DNA from: Bacteroidota bacterium
GTDB lineage: Bacteria > Bacteroidota > Bacteroidia > Chitinophagales > Chitinophagaceae
NCBI GenBank assembly: GCA_018268015.1
Contig: JAFDXJ010000053.1
Coordinates: forward strand, 62,001-126,000
Direction: 5' to 3'
DNA: 64,000 nucleotides
Position numbers and translations under genes: made by a program. The notes beneath the pieces were generated by a model. That model saw only the letters and a program-made list of their open reading frames with translations. It had not been told where the DNA came from and ran no database searches. Position 1 is the first letter of the stretch. The number at the start of each line of letters is the position of its first letter. Shown here in pieces: positions 7,641 to 16,114 of this stretch.

Positions 7641-9509
7641 ATGTTTGATCAATACGATATAATAGTAGCAGGTGCCGGGCATGCAGGATGTGAAGCTGCA
7701 TCAGTAGCTGCAAAAATGGGTAGTAGGGTTTTGCTTATCACAATGAACTTACAAACTATTGCACAAATGAGTTGTAATCCTGCCATGGGAGGGATAGCAA
7801 AAGGTCAAATAGTTCGTGAAATAGATGCCATGGGGGGTTATAGTGGAATTGTTTCTGATAAGAGCATGATTCAGTTTCGAATGCTTAATAAAAGTAAAGG
7901 CCCAGCCATGTGGAGTCCACGTACTCAAAATGACCGTATGCTTTTTTCTACCTTATGGCGGGAAGTATTGGAAGAAAACCCAAATGTTGATTTTTACCAG
8001 GATATGGTAAATTCTATCCTTATTGAAAACAACAAGGCTTGTGGTGTAATAACTAATATGGGCCATAAAATAAAAGCCAAAGCCGTCATTATCACCAGTG
8101 GTACATTTTTAAATGGAGTCATTCATATTGGAGATAAAAATTTTAATGGAGGACGTGTTGCTGAAAAAGCATCGCATGGAATAACCGAACAATTGGTCTC
8201 CTTGGGATTTGAAAGTAGCCGGTTGAAAACCGGTACTCCGCCAAGGATAGATGGAAGAAGCCTGGATTATGCCAAAATGGAAATACAACAGGGCGATACA
8301 GAAATAAGTGGCTTTTCTTTTTTGCCCATAAAAAAAATAGCACCAGAAAAACAAAAATGTTGTCATATCACTTATACAAGTGATCATACACACGAAATCT
8401 TAAAAAAGGGCTTCGATCGGAGTCCTATGTTTACCGGCAAAATTGAAGGCACAGGGCCCAGGTATTGCCCAAGTATTGAAGATAAAATTAACCGCTTTGC
8501 CGATAAAAACAGACATCAGTTATTTATAGAACCCGAAGGATGGAATACTGTTGAAATTTATGTAAATGGATTTTCAACATCATTACCTGAAGATATACAA
8601 TACGAAGCAATTCGTACAATTGACGGCTTTAAAAATGCTAAACTGTTTCGTCCCGGTTATGCTATTGAATATGATTTTTTTCCGCCAACACAATTAGTAC
8701 TGTCTTTAGAAACCAAGTTTATACAAAATTTATTCTTTGCCGGACAAATAAATGGAACAACGGGATATGAAGAAGCAGCATGTCAGGGTTTAATGGCCGG
8801 TATCAATGCACATCTTAAAATAAAAGATGAAGCGCCTTTTATATTAAAAAGAGATGAAGCATACATTGGTGTACTCATAGATGACCTGGTGAATAAAGGC
8901 ACCAAGGAACCATACCGTATGTTTACCAGCCGCGCAGAATTCAGAACTTTATTAAGACAGGATAATGCAGATTTACGTCTTACTGAAATAAGTTACAAAT
9001 TAGGCCTTGCACAAGATAATCGAATGAAAATGGCAGAAAGAAAGAAAACGGAGATAAGTGAAATTTTAAATTTATTAAATACCTCTTCTGCCGAACCGGA
9101 AGAAATTAATCAGGCTTTAGTGAACAATGATTCTGCGCCTTTAGCAGAAAAACAAAAATTATCAAAATTATTACTTCGTCCAAATATAGGCTTGGAGGAC
9201 CTTTCAAACGAGTTGCCTGAATTAGCTAATGCTCTTTTACAGTATGGAAAACAATCCTGTGAGCAAGCAGAAATACAGTTAAAATATGAGCGCTATATTG
9301 AAAAAGAAAAAGAATTGGCAAACCGAATGAACAAATTGGAAGAAATGATGATTCCAAAGGATTTTCAGTATAAAAATATTTTAGCGCTTAGTAATGAAGC
9401 CAGGCAAAAGTTTGAACAAATACAGCCACGAACTCTGGGTCAGGCAAGTAGGATCAGTGGCGTTAGTCCCAGTGATGTTCACATTTTATTGATCTATATG
9501 GGTCGATAA
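7641..9509 (+). CDS. mnmG: tRNA uridine-5-carboxymethylaminomethyl(34) synthesis protein MnmG (GidA)
   Basis: MnmG is the FAD-binding subunit of the MnmE-MnmG complex, which installs cmnm5 on U34 of tRNAs reading NNA/NNG codons. The 622-residue protein starts with the dinucleotide-binding site VAGAGHAGCEAA (residues 9-20), then has SCNPAMGGIAKG, GTFLNG, FAGQINGTTGYEEAA and the C-terminal helical domain ending in SRISGVSPSDVHILLIYMGR. Length and motif order are normal. MnmH (42.5 kb in this window) modifies position 2 of the same U34. The gene is often close to the replication origin in bacteria, which fits the parS-like sites upstream. Confidence 0.97.
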   Translation: MFDQYDIIVAGAGHAGCEAASVAAKMGSRVLLITMNLQTIAQMSCNPAMGGIAKGQIVREIDAMGGYSGIVSDKSMIQFRMLNKSKGPAMWSPRTQNDRMLFSTLWREVLEENPNVDFYQDMVNSILIENNKACGVITNMGHKIKAKAVIITSGTFLNGVIHIGDKNFNGGRVAEKASHGITEQLVSLGFESSRLKTGTPPRIDGRSLDYAKMEIQQGDTEISGFSFLPIKKIAPEKQKCCHITYTSDHTHEILKKGFDRSPMFTGKIEGTGPRYCPSIEDKINRFADKNRHQLFIEPEGWNTVEIYVNGFSTSLPEDIQYEAIRTIDGFKNAKLFRPGYAIEYDFFPPTQLVLSLETKFIQNLFFAGQINGTTGYEEAACQGLMAGINAHLKIKDEAPFILKRDEAYIGVLIDDLVNKGTKEPYRMFTSRAEFRTLLRQDNADLRLTEISYKLGLAQDNRMKMAERKKTEISEILNLLNTSSAEPEEINQALVNNDSAPLAEKQKLSKLLLRPNIGLEDLSNELPELANALLQYGKQSCEQAEIQLKYERYIEKEKELANRMNKLEEMMIPKDFQYKNILALSNEARQKFEQIQPRTLGQASRISGVSPSDVHILLIYMGR

Positions 9510-9514
9510 TAAAA

Positions 9515-9546
9515 ATTGGTTAATTCTATATCCCATACCAACCAAT
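9515..9546 (+). terminator. Possible hairpin terminator after mnmG
   Basis: ATTGGTT at 9515-9521 pairs with AACCAAT at 9540-9546 around an 18-base loop. There is no T run, so termination is uncertain. Confidence 0.25.
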
Positions 9547-9589
9547 AAACTTAGACAAAGTTTTAATATTACAAAAAAATACGCCCTTT

Positions 9590-10330
9590 TTGAATAAATA
9601 TACTTTTCAATATTGTTTTCTATTTTTATTTCTTTTGAGCACTTTTGACCTTTTTTCACAAAAAGTAGTAATAAAAGGGTCTGTTTCTGATTATTTCAAT
9701 CATCGTCCTTTAGAAGGCGTAATCGTATATTCTCATTTAGAAGAACCTGTTATCACGGATTCCTTAGGAAAATTTAGTCTTATCACAAACAGGCAGGATT
9801 CTATTTGGTTTTCTTATTTTTCAAAAAATACGAAAAAATATCCGGTGGATACCATTCGTAATCCGGCCGATTTTGAAATTGCTTTATATGTAGATCCAGC
9901 CTGGCTTCCGGCTATTAAAATAAATTCAAAATCATATTCTGAAGATTCTTTACAAAACAGGCAGGATTATGCCAAAATTTTTAATTATAAAAAACCGGGT
10001 ATTTCTGTAGTACCGCCTTCCTATACACCCGGATTTACAGTAGGATTTGACCTGGATGAAATAATCAATTTATTTCGGTTTAGGAGAAATAATCAACTGT
10101 ACAGCTTTCAGCAAAGGCTTATTAGGGAAGAACAGGATAAATATATCAATCACCGATTTACAGAAAATTTTGTAGAAGATGTTACCGGTATAGATAAAAA
10201 ATATTTACTGGATTTTATGACATTTGCCCGGCCAGAATATTATTTTTTACTATCCAAAAATGATCTGGAATTTGGTTATTATTTACAACAGCAATATAAA
10301 ATCTATATTAAGAATAAGCAGATTCCATAA
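9590..10330 (+). CDS. Secreted protein with carboxypeptidase-regulatory-like domain
   Basis: A 246-residue protein with a signal peptide (hydrophobic residues ~8-20, then LFSQ) and an N-terminal beta-sandwich of the CarboxypepD_reg-like type: VIKGSVSDYFNHRPLEGVIV, then ITDSLGKFSL. In Bacteroidota this domain is usually found at the periplasmic or outer-membrane end of TonB-dependent receptors or in stand-alone envelope proteins. The C-terminal 150 residues (FRFRRNNQLYSFQQRLIREEQDKYINHRFTE region) resemble similar stand-alone envelope proteins but carry no catalytic motif I can name. The start is TTG at 9590. It converges on nadA with only 2 bases between stops. Confidence 0.75.
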   Translation: MNKYTFQYCFLFLFLLSTFDLFSQKVVIKGSVSDYFNHRPLEGVIVYSHLEEPVITDSLGKFSLITNRQDSIWFSYFSKNTKKYPVDTIRNPADFEIALYVDPAWLPAIKINSKSYSEDSLQNRQDYAKIFNYKKPGISVVPPSYTPGFTVGFDLDEIINLFRFRRNNQLYSFQQRLIREEQDKYINHRFTENFVEDVTGIDKKYLLDFMTFARPEYYFLLSKNDLEFGYYLQQQYKIYIKNKQIP

Positions 10331-10332
10331 AA

Positions 10333-11334
10333 TTACAATCCGGCTGCTTTACTGATTTCCATCATTTTTTCGATAGGTTTTAACGCCTTTACCCTCAATG
10401 ATTCATCTATTGTAATTTCGGGCAACTCATATTTCATACATAAATATAATTTTTCCAAAGTATTCAATTTCATATGCGGGCAATCATTACATGCACAGGA
10501 ATTATCCGGTGGAGCAGGAATAAGATTTTTACCCGGAGCATCTTTTTGCATTTGATGTAAAATGCCCGTTTCGGTAGCTACAATAAAATCGGTATGATGA
10601 TTTGTTTTTACAAAATTTAATAGTTGTGAAGTACTTCCAATAAAATCTGCTATATTAAGAACCTGGTCTTCACATTCAGGATGTGCAATTACTAAAGCAT
10701 TTGGATGACGCATCTTTAGTTTTGTAATTCTTTCCAGACTAAATATTTCATGTACCATACAAGAGCCATTCCAAAGGACCATGTCTCTGCCCGTTTTCTT
10801 TATTAAATATTTACCCAAATTTTTATCCGGTGCAAATATGATAGGCTGTCCCAAAGGGACACTTTCAATAATTTTTACGGCATTACTGCTGGTACAAATA
10901 ATATCACTTTGTGCTTTTATTTCTGCACTGCAATTGATATAAGTAATGACTGTATGACCAGGAAATTTATCTTTAAATCTCTTAAATAACGGACCCGGTG
11001 CACTATCTGCCAAAGAACATCCGGCATGCAAATCCGGTAATACTACTTTTTTTAATGGGTTTAAAATCTTTGCAGCTTCTGCCATAAAATGTACACCGGC
11101 AAAAACAATCATATCCGCGCTGGTTTTCTCAGCTTGTTGCGCCAATCCAAGACTATCTCCAATAAAATCGGCCACATCCTGAATATCCGGCTCCTGGTAA
11201 TAGTGAGCTAAAACAATGGCATTTTTTTCTTTTTTTAATTTTTCTATTTCTTTAAATAAATCCAGGCTTGGATCAATGGGCAAATCCAGAAAACCTAATT
11301 GACTTAATTGAGCATTTGCTTTTTCTATGTTCAT
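10333..11334 (-). CDS. nadA: Quinolinate synthase NadA
   Basis: NadA condenses iminoaspartate with dihydroxyacetone phosphate to quinolinate, using a [4Fe-4S] cluster. The 333-residue protein shows the three-fold repeated NadA fold with the cluster cysteines in HAGCSLADS, a central NCSAEIKA segment and the C-terminal [14 protein letters not shown] block, plus [21 protein letters not shown] near the N-terminus. Neither nadB nor nadC is adjacent. nadD, a later step of the same pathway, is 4 kb to the left. The upstream side borders the 0.5-kb AT-rich gap. Confidence 0.97.
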   Translation of the reverse strand: MNIEKANAQLSQLGFLDLPIDPSLDLFKEIEKLKKEKNAIVLAHYYQEPDIQDVADFIGDSLGLAQQAEKTSADMIVFAGVHFMAEAAKILNPLKKVVLPDLHAGCSLADSAPGPLFKRFKDKFPGHTVITYINCSAEIKAQSDIICTSSNAVKIIESVPLGQPIIFAPDKNLGKYLIKKTGRDMVLWNGSCMVHEIFSLERITKLKMRHPNALVIAHPECEDQVLNIADFIGSTSQLLNFVKTNHHTDFIVATETGILHQMQKDAPGKNLIPAPPDNSCACNDCPHMKLNTLEKLYLCMKYELPEITIDESLRVKALKPIEKMMEISKAAGL

Positions 11335-11811
11335 ATCTTTTGTAATAAATTATATTAATAATTATTTTTAAAAAATAAAATACTACTACTAGTATTGTGG
11401 ATATATGGATAAATTACTTATACAGAATGTACAAAGTTAATAAGGTATGATTTATTCACATCAATCCCCACTTTGATCTTTTATAAGAAAACCATAAAGA
11501 CTAAATATGCCTGATCTTTCCACATGAGTGGATAGGATAAACGGAAATAATTAACATGACCAATTCACAAAAAATACACATGTAATAAAGTATGAATAAA
11601 ATGTGATGAAATTGCTTTTTGGAACCAATTCACGGAAAAATGGTCTAATTGTTCTAATTTTTTGCAGGAAATGCAAGCCTCAAAAGGAGCATATTCACGC
11701 AACAGGTGGCTTTTTAACAATGACCGGTTAATATACGTTTCACACAAGAAGTTTCATGATTATAAAATAATAAGTCAAATTAATTATACATAAAGTAAAA
11801 TATTTTTTCTA

Positions 11812-11835
11812 AAATGTAATAAATACTTTACATTT
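11812..11835. promoter_or_regulatory. Inverted repeat, likely operator of the membrane protein/Xre pair
   Basis: AAATGTAA (11812-11819) and TTACATTT (11828-11835) are perfect inverted 8-base arms around 8 bases. The right arm overlaps the -7 element. A second inverted pair, TAAAGTA (11791-11797) and TACTTTA (11824-11830), interlocks with it. The Xre-family protein encoded downstream is the obvious candidate ligand. Confidence 0.5.
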
Positions 11836-11836
11836 G
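11829..11836 (+). promoter_or_regulatory. -7 promoter element of the membrane protein/Xre pair
   Basis: TACATTTG is an exact TAnnTTTG match, with TTTC at the -33 distance of 19 bases. It covers the TTG at 11834 and ends 15 bases before ATG 11852, which sets the start of the gene. Confidence 0.5.
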
Positions 11837-11851
11837 TTTAAAAATATAATT

Positions 11852-12334
11852 ATGTATCAAAAAATCTTACTTCCATCTTACTTTAAAAAAATAGGTTGGT
11901 GGATTCTTATACCTACGACTCTGGTAGGAATTATATTATTCATTACAGGAGTTGAAAATGCACCATCCTGGATGAATTTGCACGTATTTGCTTTTTTTAA
12001 TGAAGAATTATTGGGAGAGACCCGTTTATTTACGGTAATACAAACAAATATTACTGCCACAGTAGTCAGTATATTTTTTATCATTGGAGGGTATTTCGTC
12101 GGCTTTTCTAAAGAAAAGAATGAAGATGAATACATTGCACAGACCCGGTTGTATGCTTTATTGTGGGCAGTTAAAGTCAATTATATATTATTAATAATAT
12201 CGCTTTTATTTATTTATGGGCTCAGTTTTCTGTATGTTATGTTATATAATATGTTTACGGTTCTGGTGTTATTTATATTTCGGTTCAATTTTATGCTTTT
12301 CATAAATGCTAAATCTATAACCGGTGAAAAATAA
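11852..12334 (+). CDS. Four-helix membrane protein paired with an Xre regulator
   Basis: A 160-residue protein with four hydrophobic segments (about residues 16-34, 65-85, 105-125 and 128-150); the loop after segment 2 is charged (FSKEKNEDEYIAQTR). I do not recognise a named family with certainty; the layout resembles the DUF2975-type membrane proteins that pair with a YozG-like small Xre regulator. It overlaps the next gene by 11 bases, so translation is probably coupled. The promoter palindrome at 11812-11835 suggests autoregulation. The start was chosen as ATG 11852 because the upstream TTG lies in the -7 element. Confidence 0.6.
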   Translation: MYQKILLPSYFKKIGWWILIPTTLVGIILFITGVENAPSWMNLHVFAFFNEELLGETRLFTVIQTNITATVVSIFFIIGGYFVGFSKEKNEDEYIAQTRLYALLWAVKVNYILLIISLLFIYGLSFLYVMLYNMFTVLVLFIFRFNFMLFINAKSITGEK

Positions 12335-12524
12335 CATTAAAGTACAGAGGGCAATAGCGAATCTCACACAGGAGGAATTGGCAAAATTAGTATCAGTGAG
12401 CCGGCAAACGATAAATGCAATGGAAGCGAATAAATATGTACCCTCAACGGTTTTATCTTTAAAAATAGCCCGGGTTTTTCAAAAACCAGTTGAAGAGATT
12501 TTTTTTCTTCAGGAGGAAGATTGA
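12324..12524 (+). CDS. Small Xre-family helix-turn-helix regulator
   Basis: A 66-residue protein that is little more than one HTH_3 domain: RAIANLTQEELAKLVSVSRQTINAMEANKY, then LSLKIARVFQKPVEEIF. This is the YozG/SinR-like stand-alone Cro/CI type that binds palindromic operators as a dimer. The start is GTG at 12324, inside the end of the membrane-protein gene. In such pairs the membrane protein is thought to sense a signal or the regulator to control the pair; neither is shown here. Confidence 0.85.
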   Translation: MKNNIKVQRAIANLTQEELAKLVSVSRQTINAMEANKYVPSTVLSLKIARVFQKPVEEIFFLQEED

Positions 12525-12587
12525 ATTGGTCATCAATTTTTGGGCTTAAATATAATTTCTTATTTAAGATGCAAATTTTCTCCACAA

Positions 12588-12618
12588 TTTGTTCAAATGT
12601 GTAATTAACCTATTTTTG
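12588..12618 (+). promoter_or_regulatory. Complete Bacteroidota promoter of the ppiD-type gene
   Basis: TTTG (12588-12591), exactly 19 bases, then TATTTTTG (12611-12618). Both the -33 and -7 elements match the phylum consensus. The ATG follows 28 bases after the -7 element. Confidence 0.75.
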
Positions 12619-12646
12619 CCATCCTAAAAAATTTTCAATATAGATT

Positions 12647-14755
12647 ATGTCAGCGATTCAGAAAATTAGAGATAAGGCAGGTTGGATAGTATTTGGAGCC
12701 ATTGCCCTTGCATTAATTGCGTTTATTCTGCAGGATGCATTTACACAAAGTAACCGGGGAGGCGGATTATTTTCCAATTCAACAAATGTGGCCAAAGTAA
12801 ATGGGATTGCCATCCCCCAAAAAGAATTTGAAAATAACCTTCAAATGTACCAGCAAATGAATGGTGCACAGCGGGAAGACTTAATGGGTAATGTTTACGA
12901 CTTTATGGTAAACCAGGAAATCATGCAACAACAGTATGATAAACTGGGTTTAAAAATCTCTGATAATGAACTGAGTTCTGTATTATTTGGAAATAATCCC
13001 CCGCAGGAAATCAGGCAGGCTTTTACGGATCCCAAAACAGGAGAATATAATGTAGAAGCGGCGAAGCAACAGTTTGCCATGTTTAAAAAAAATGCCAATG
13101 ATCCACGTGTTGCACAAATTTATGAGTATTATTTAAAGCCTATCATTCAGCAACTTCTTGCACAAAAATATCAGGCGCTGATTTCTCAGGCTGTTTATAT
13201 TCCAAAGTGGATGGCCGAGAAAACAAATGCAGATAATAATTCTATGGCAAAAATTTCATTTGTTTCTTTTCCCTATAATAGCCTAAGCGATAGTGCCGTT
13301 AAAGTTTCTGATGAAGAAATTTTGGCTTATGCCCAAAAACATGAGAAATTATATACACAAAAAGAAGAAACCCGGGAGATTCAATATATATCTTATAGTA
13401 TGGCTCCATCACCAGATGATTCAGCTCAGATCAGGCAAAAATTACTGGATCTTAAAAATGAATTTATTCAGGACAATGATCCAAAAGGATTTCTTAATTC
13501 AAAAGGAACAGAAATGCCCTATTATGATGCTTTTGTTCATGGCTCTCAAATACAGCAACAAGACAAAGACTCTTTATTGAGTATTCCTACGGGAGGCACT
13601 TTCGGGCCATATATTTCCGGGCAAAATTATGTGATTGCTAAAATGGTTAATAAAAGTGTTTTACCGGATTCTGTAAAAGTTCGTCATATTTTAGTAGCAA
13701 CACATCAAAACCAAAACAATCAATTAATTCCCGTAAGGGATGACAGCTCGGCGCTTCATCGTTTAGATAGTGCCATAGCCTTGATCAAAGGAGGCGTCGG
13801 ATTTGATTCTGTCTGCAATATTTATTCTGATGATCCGGGAAGCAAAGAAAAGGGAGGTGTCATTGATTATTTCACGACCGGAAGTATGATGCCTGAATTT
13901 AGCGATTTTGCTTTTACAGGGAAAGTAGGTGAAACTAAAATTGTGCAAACCGATTATGGCTATCATTATATGGAGATCCTTGGTCAAAAAGGATCTTCTC
14001 AAGCATATAAAATTGCTTATCTCGCCAAACCCATTGTTGCCAGCCAGGAAACCCTGGACGCAGTGAATAACCAGGCAAATCAATTTGCCGCAACCTGTAA
14101 AAATGATGAACAGTTTATGGCTAATGCCAAAAAAATAAATAAAACAATTGGTACCATTCCCGGCATAAAAGAAAATGATTTTGCTTTAGGTAAATTAGGA
14201 ACGAACCGTACGCTCATTAAATGGATATATGCCAATAAAGTTGGAAATGTTTCTGAGCCTTTACAGGTTGGAGATAATTATATAGTGGCCATCATTTCAT
14301 CTATAGACAAACCGGGTTTAATGGGTATATCTACCTTAAAACCAATGGTAATGCCCATTTTGATCAATGAGAAAAAAGCGAAAATGATCATTGATTCAAA
14401 AATTAAAGGAACCACATTAGAACAAATTGCCCAATCTGGCGGCACACAAGTACAAATGGTAGATAGCATTTCATTTCAGGCCATGTTTGTACCAATTTTA
14501 GGAAATGAAGTTAAAGTGATTGGTGCCGCATTTAATAAATCTCTACAAAATAAAGTAAGTATTCCTATTGCAGGAAACAATGGTGTTTTTGTATTAAAAG
14601 GAGAGAGCATTTATGCTGTACCTTCTTTAGGGGGTTCTATTGAAGCGCTGAGAAATCAATTGGGGAATAATCTGAAACAAGAAGAAATGAATAGTACCAT
14701 GGCATCACTGAAAGATGCTGCGGATATTAAAGATTACCGATCTGATTTTTATTAA
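12647..14755 (+). CDS. ppiD: Peptidyl-prolyl isomerase, PpiD/SurA type
   Basis: A 702-residue inner-membrane-anchored periplasmic foldase. A short cytosolic start (MSAIQKIRDKAGW) leads into one membrane helix (residues ~13-29, VFGAIALALIAFILQ), then a SurA-N-like chaperone region (NVAKVNGIAIPQKEFENNL). A parvulin domain follows at about residues 343-450 (VKVRHILVATHQN, FDSVCNIYSDDPGSKEKGG, VGETKIVQTDYGYHYMEIL). This matches PpiD, which helps newly exported proteins fold at the Sec translocon. It has its own full promoter and a strong terminator, so it is probably monocistronic. Confidence 0.93.
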   Translation: MSAIQKIRDKAGWIVFGAIALALIAFILQDAFTQSNRGGGLFSNSTNVAKVNGIAIPQKEFENNLQMYQQMNGAQREDLMGNVYDFMVNQEIMQQQYDKLGLKISDNELSSVLFGNNPPQEIRQAFTDPKTGEYNVEAAKQQFAMFKKNANDPRVAQIYEYYLKPIIQQLLAQKYQALISQAVYIPKWMAEKTNADNNSMAKISFVSFPYNSLSDSAVKVSDEEILAYAQKHEKLYTQKEETREIQYISYSMAPSPDDSAQIRQKLLDLKNEFIQDNDPKGFLNSKGTEMPYYDAFVHGSQIQQQDKDSLLSIPTGGTFGPYISGQNYVIAKMVNKSVLPDSVKVRHILVATHQNQNNQLIPVRDDSSALHRLDSAIALIKGGVGFDSVCNIYSDDPGSKEKGGVIDYFTTGSMMPEFSDFAFTGKVGETKIVQTDYGYHYMEILGQKGSSQAYKIAYLAKPIVASQETLDAVNNQANQFAATCKNDEQFMANAKKINKTIGTIPGIKENDFALGKLGTNRTLIKWIYANKVGNVSEPLQVGDNYIVAIISSIDKPGLMGISTLKPMVMPILINEKKAKMIIDSKIKGTTLEQIAQSGGTQVQMVDSISFQAMFVPILGNEVKVIGAAFNKSLQNKVSIPIAGNNGVFVLKGESIYAVPSLGGSIEALRNQLGNNLKQEEMNSTMASLKDAADIKDYRSDFY

Positions 14756-14779
14756 AGAGATTATCATATCATTTATTTT

Positions 14780-14807
14780 AAAGCAGGTGTAATGCCTGCT
14801 TTTTTTA
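14780..14807 (+). terminator. Rho-independent terminator after ppiD
   Basis: AAAGCAGG (14780-14787) pairs with CCTGCTTT (14795-14802) around a 7-base loop, followed by more T residues. Confidence 0.85.
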
Positions 14808-14841
14808 TGATATAAACAAGGTAACCAAATTGTATATGAAG

Positions 14842-14849
14842 TAGTTTTG
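14842..14849 (+). promoter_or_regulatory. -7 promoter element of the DUF2480-kdsB-amidase operon
   Basis: TAGTTTTG is an exact TAnnTTTG match, ending 13 bases before the ATG at 14863 and 35 bases after the ppiD terminator. Confidence 0.5.
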
Positions 14850-14862
14850 TAAAAACAGAAAC

Positions 14863-15369
14863 ATGGAAGCAATTGTAAATAAAGTAGCGGAAAGTGGTTT
14901 AATAACATTAAACCTCGAAGATTTTTTACCAAAGGAAGAAGCTTGCGGAATGTTTGACCTGAAGCAATTTTTATTCATGGAACTGATCTTAAAAGAAAAG
15001 GATTTCAGGCAGTCATTAAAAGACTTTCACTGGCAAACTTTTGAAAACAAGTATGTTGCTGTTTATTGTTCTGCAGATGCAATCATACCTTTATGGGCCT
15101 ACATGCTTAGCGCTGTATATTTACAACAAGTGGCTAAAGAAATTTTTTATGGTACCGTCGAATCTATGAAAGAACAAATATTGTTGAATGAAATAGAAAA
15201 GATTGATACAGAAAATTTTGTTGACAAGAGAATTGTCATCAAAGGATGTGGAGATGCAACAATTCCAGCATCGGCTTATTTTTCCATAACAAAAAAATTA
15301 AAACCTTTTGTCAAAAGCCTGATGTATGGCGAGCCCTGCAGTACAGTGCCGGTATATAAAAAAAAATAA
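14863..15369 (+). CDS. DUF2480 family protein
   Basis: A 168-residue cytosolic protein of a Bacteroidota-specific family of unknown function. Recognisable blocks are VNKVAESGLITLNLEDF at the start, LKDFHWQTFENKYVAVYCSADAIIP in the middle and VIKGCGDATIPASAYFSIT near the end. It has no signal peptide or membrane segment. The stop is one base before the kdsB ATG, so it is co-transcribed and probably translationally coupled with kdsB. That link to lipopolysaccharide sugar activation is only positional. Confidence 0.88.
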   Translation: MEAIVNKVAESGLITLNLEDFLPKEEACGMFDLKQFLFMELILKEKDFRQSLKDFHWQTFENKYVAVYCSADAIIPLWAYMLSAVYLQQVAKEIFYGTVESMKEQILLNEIEKIDTENFVDKRIVIKGCGDATIPASAYFSITKKLKPFVKSLMYGEPCSTVPVYKKK

Positions 15370-15370
15370 G

Positions 15371-16105
15371 ATGAAAAAAATCGCTGTGATTCCTGCACGT
15401 TATGCAGCCACTCGTTTTCCCGGGAAATTAATGCAATTACTGGGTGATAAGACGGTCATTCGACATACGTATGAGAATACAGGAGCAACCGGATTATTTG
15501 ATGAAGTTTGGGTAGCAACAGATAGTGAAATTATTTTTAAGGAAATAAAAGAACATGGCGGGAACGTTGTGATGAGCCGGCGCATACATGAAAGCGGAAG
15601 TGACCGAATAGCAGAAGCCATCGAAAATATAGATGCAGATATTATTGTAAATGTTCAGGGAGATGAACCCTTTGTCCAAAAAAAAGCTTTAGAAAAATTA
15701 TTGGATGTTTTTAAAGAACCAACGTCTATGCCTGTCCAGGTGGCAAGCTTAATGCAAGTGATACATGAAGAGGAAAATATTCAAGACCCTAATTATGTAA
15801 AGGTGGCAATTGATAACAGGAGTAACGCTTTATTTTTCAGTAGAAGTATGATCCCTTATCCCAGGAGCGGGGAGATGAGAATTGATTACTATGAACATAT
15901 TGGTGTATATGCTTTTACCAAAGAAATACTATTACAATTTACGCAATGGGCACAAACGCCATTGGAAATGGCTGAAAAAATTGAATGCCTTCGTTATCTG
16001 GAAAATGGAATCACTATGAGAATGGTTTTAGTAGATTATATGGGTATAGAAATAGATACACCGGAAGACCTTGTAAAAGCAGAAAAATATTTTTTGGGAA
16101 AATAA
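15371..16105 (+). CDS. kdsB: 3-deoxy-manno-octulosonate cytidylyltransferase
   Basis: KdsB activates Kdo with CTP to CMP-Kdo for the inner core of lipopolysaccharide. The 244-residue protein has the nucleotide motif IPARYAATRFPGKLM (residues 6-20), VWVATDSEII, MSRRIHESGSDRIAEA and NVQGDEPFV with the metal-binding aspartate, and a normal C-terminus ending in EIDTPEDLVKAEKYF. The start is ATG 15371, one base after the DUF2480 stop; an upstream in-frame ATG at 15326 would only add residues out of line with the family. Confidence 0.96.
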   Translation: MKKIAVIPARYAATRFPGKLMQLLGDKTVIRHTYENTGATGLFDEVWVATDSEIIFKEIKEHGGNVVMSRRIHESGSDRIAEAIENIDADIIVNVQGDEPFVQKKALEKLLDVFKEPTSMPVQVASLMQVIHEEENIQDPNYVKVAIDNRSNALFFSRSMIPYPRSGEMRIDYYEHIGVYAFTKEILLQFTQWAQTPLEMAEKIECLRYLENGITMRMVLVDYMGIEIDTPEDLVKAEKYFLGK

Positions 16106-16114
16106 ATCTTTTTC

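Larger units (their letters stand above)
11335..11851. other. AT-rich non-coding gap with DnaA-box-like 9-mers (weak origin candidate)
   Basis: No credible gene is visible in this 517-base stretch; the only longer open frame (60 codons, minus strand 11565-11747) looks like chance. It contains one perfect DnaA box of the form TTATNCACA (TTATTCACA, 11452-11460) and two one-mismatch boxes: TGTGGATAT at 11396-11404 (opposite strand) and TTATACAGA at 11418-11426. Further two-mismatch sites lie between 11516 and 11570. The two parS-like sites are 3.8-4.5 kb away. Gene orientation does not switch here, so calling this the origin is speculative. The right end carries the promoter and palindrome of the next gene. 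Confidence 0.25.

Noticed and set aside
11565..11747. 60-codon minus-strand reading frame in the AT-rich gap
   Set aside because: No start context, promoter or recognisable sequence; amino acid makeup looks like translated non-coding DNA.
13103..13118. CACGTG hexamer inside ppiD as a third parS site
   Set aside because: Only the hexamer matches; the flanks (GATC and TTGC) do not fit the parS arms.
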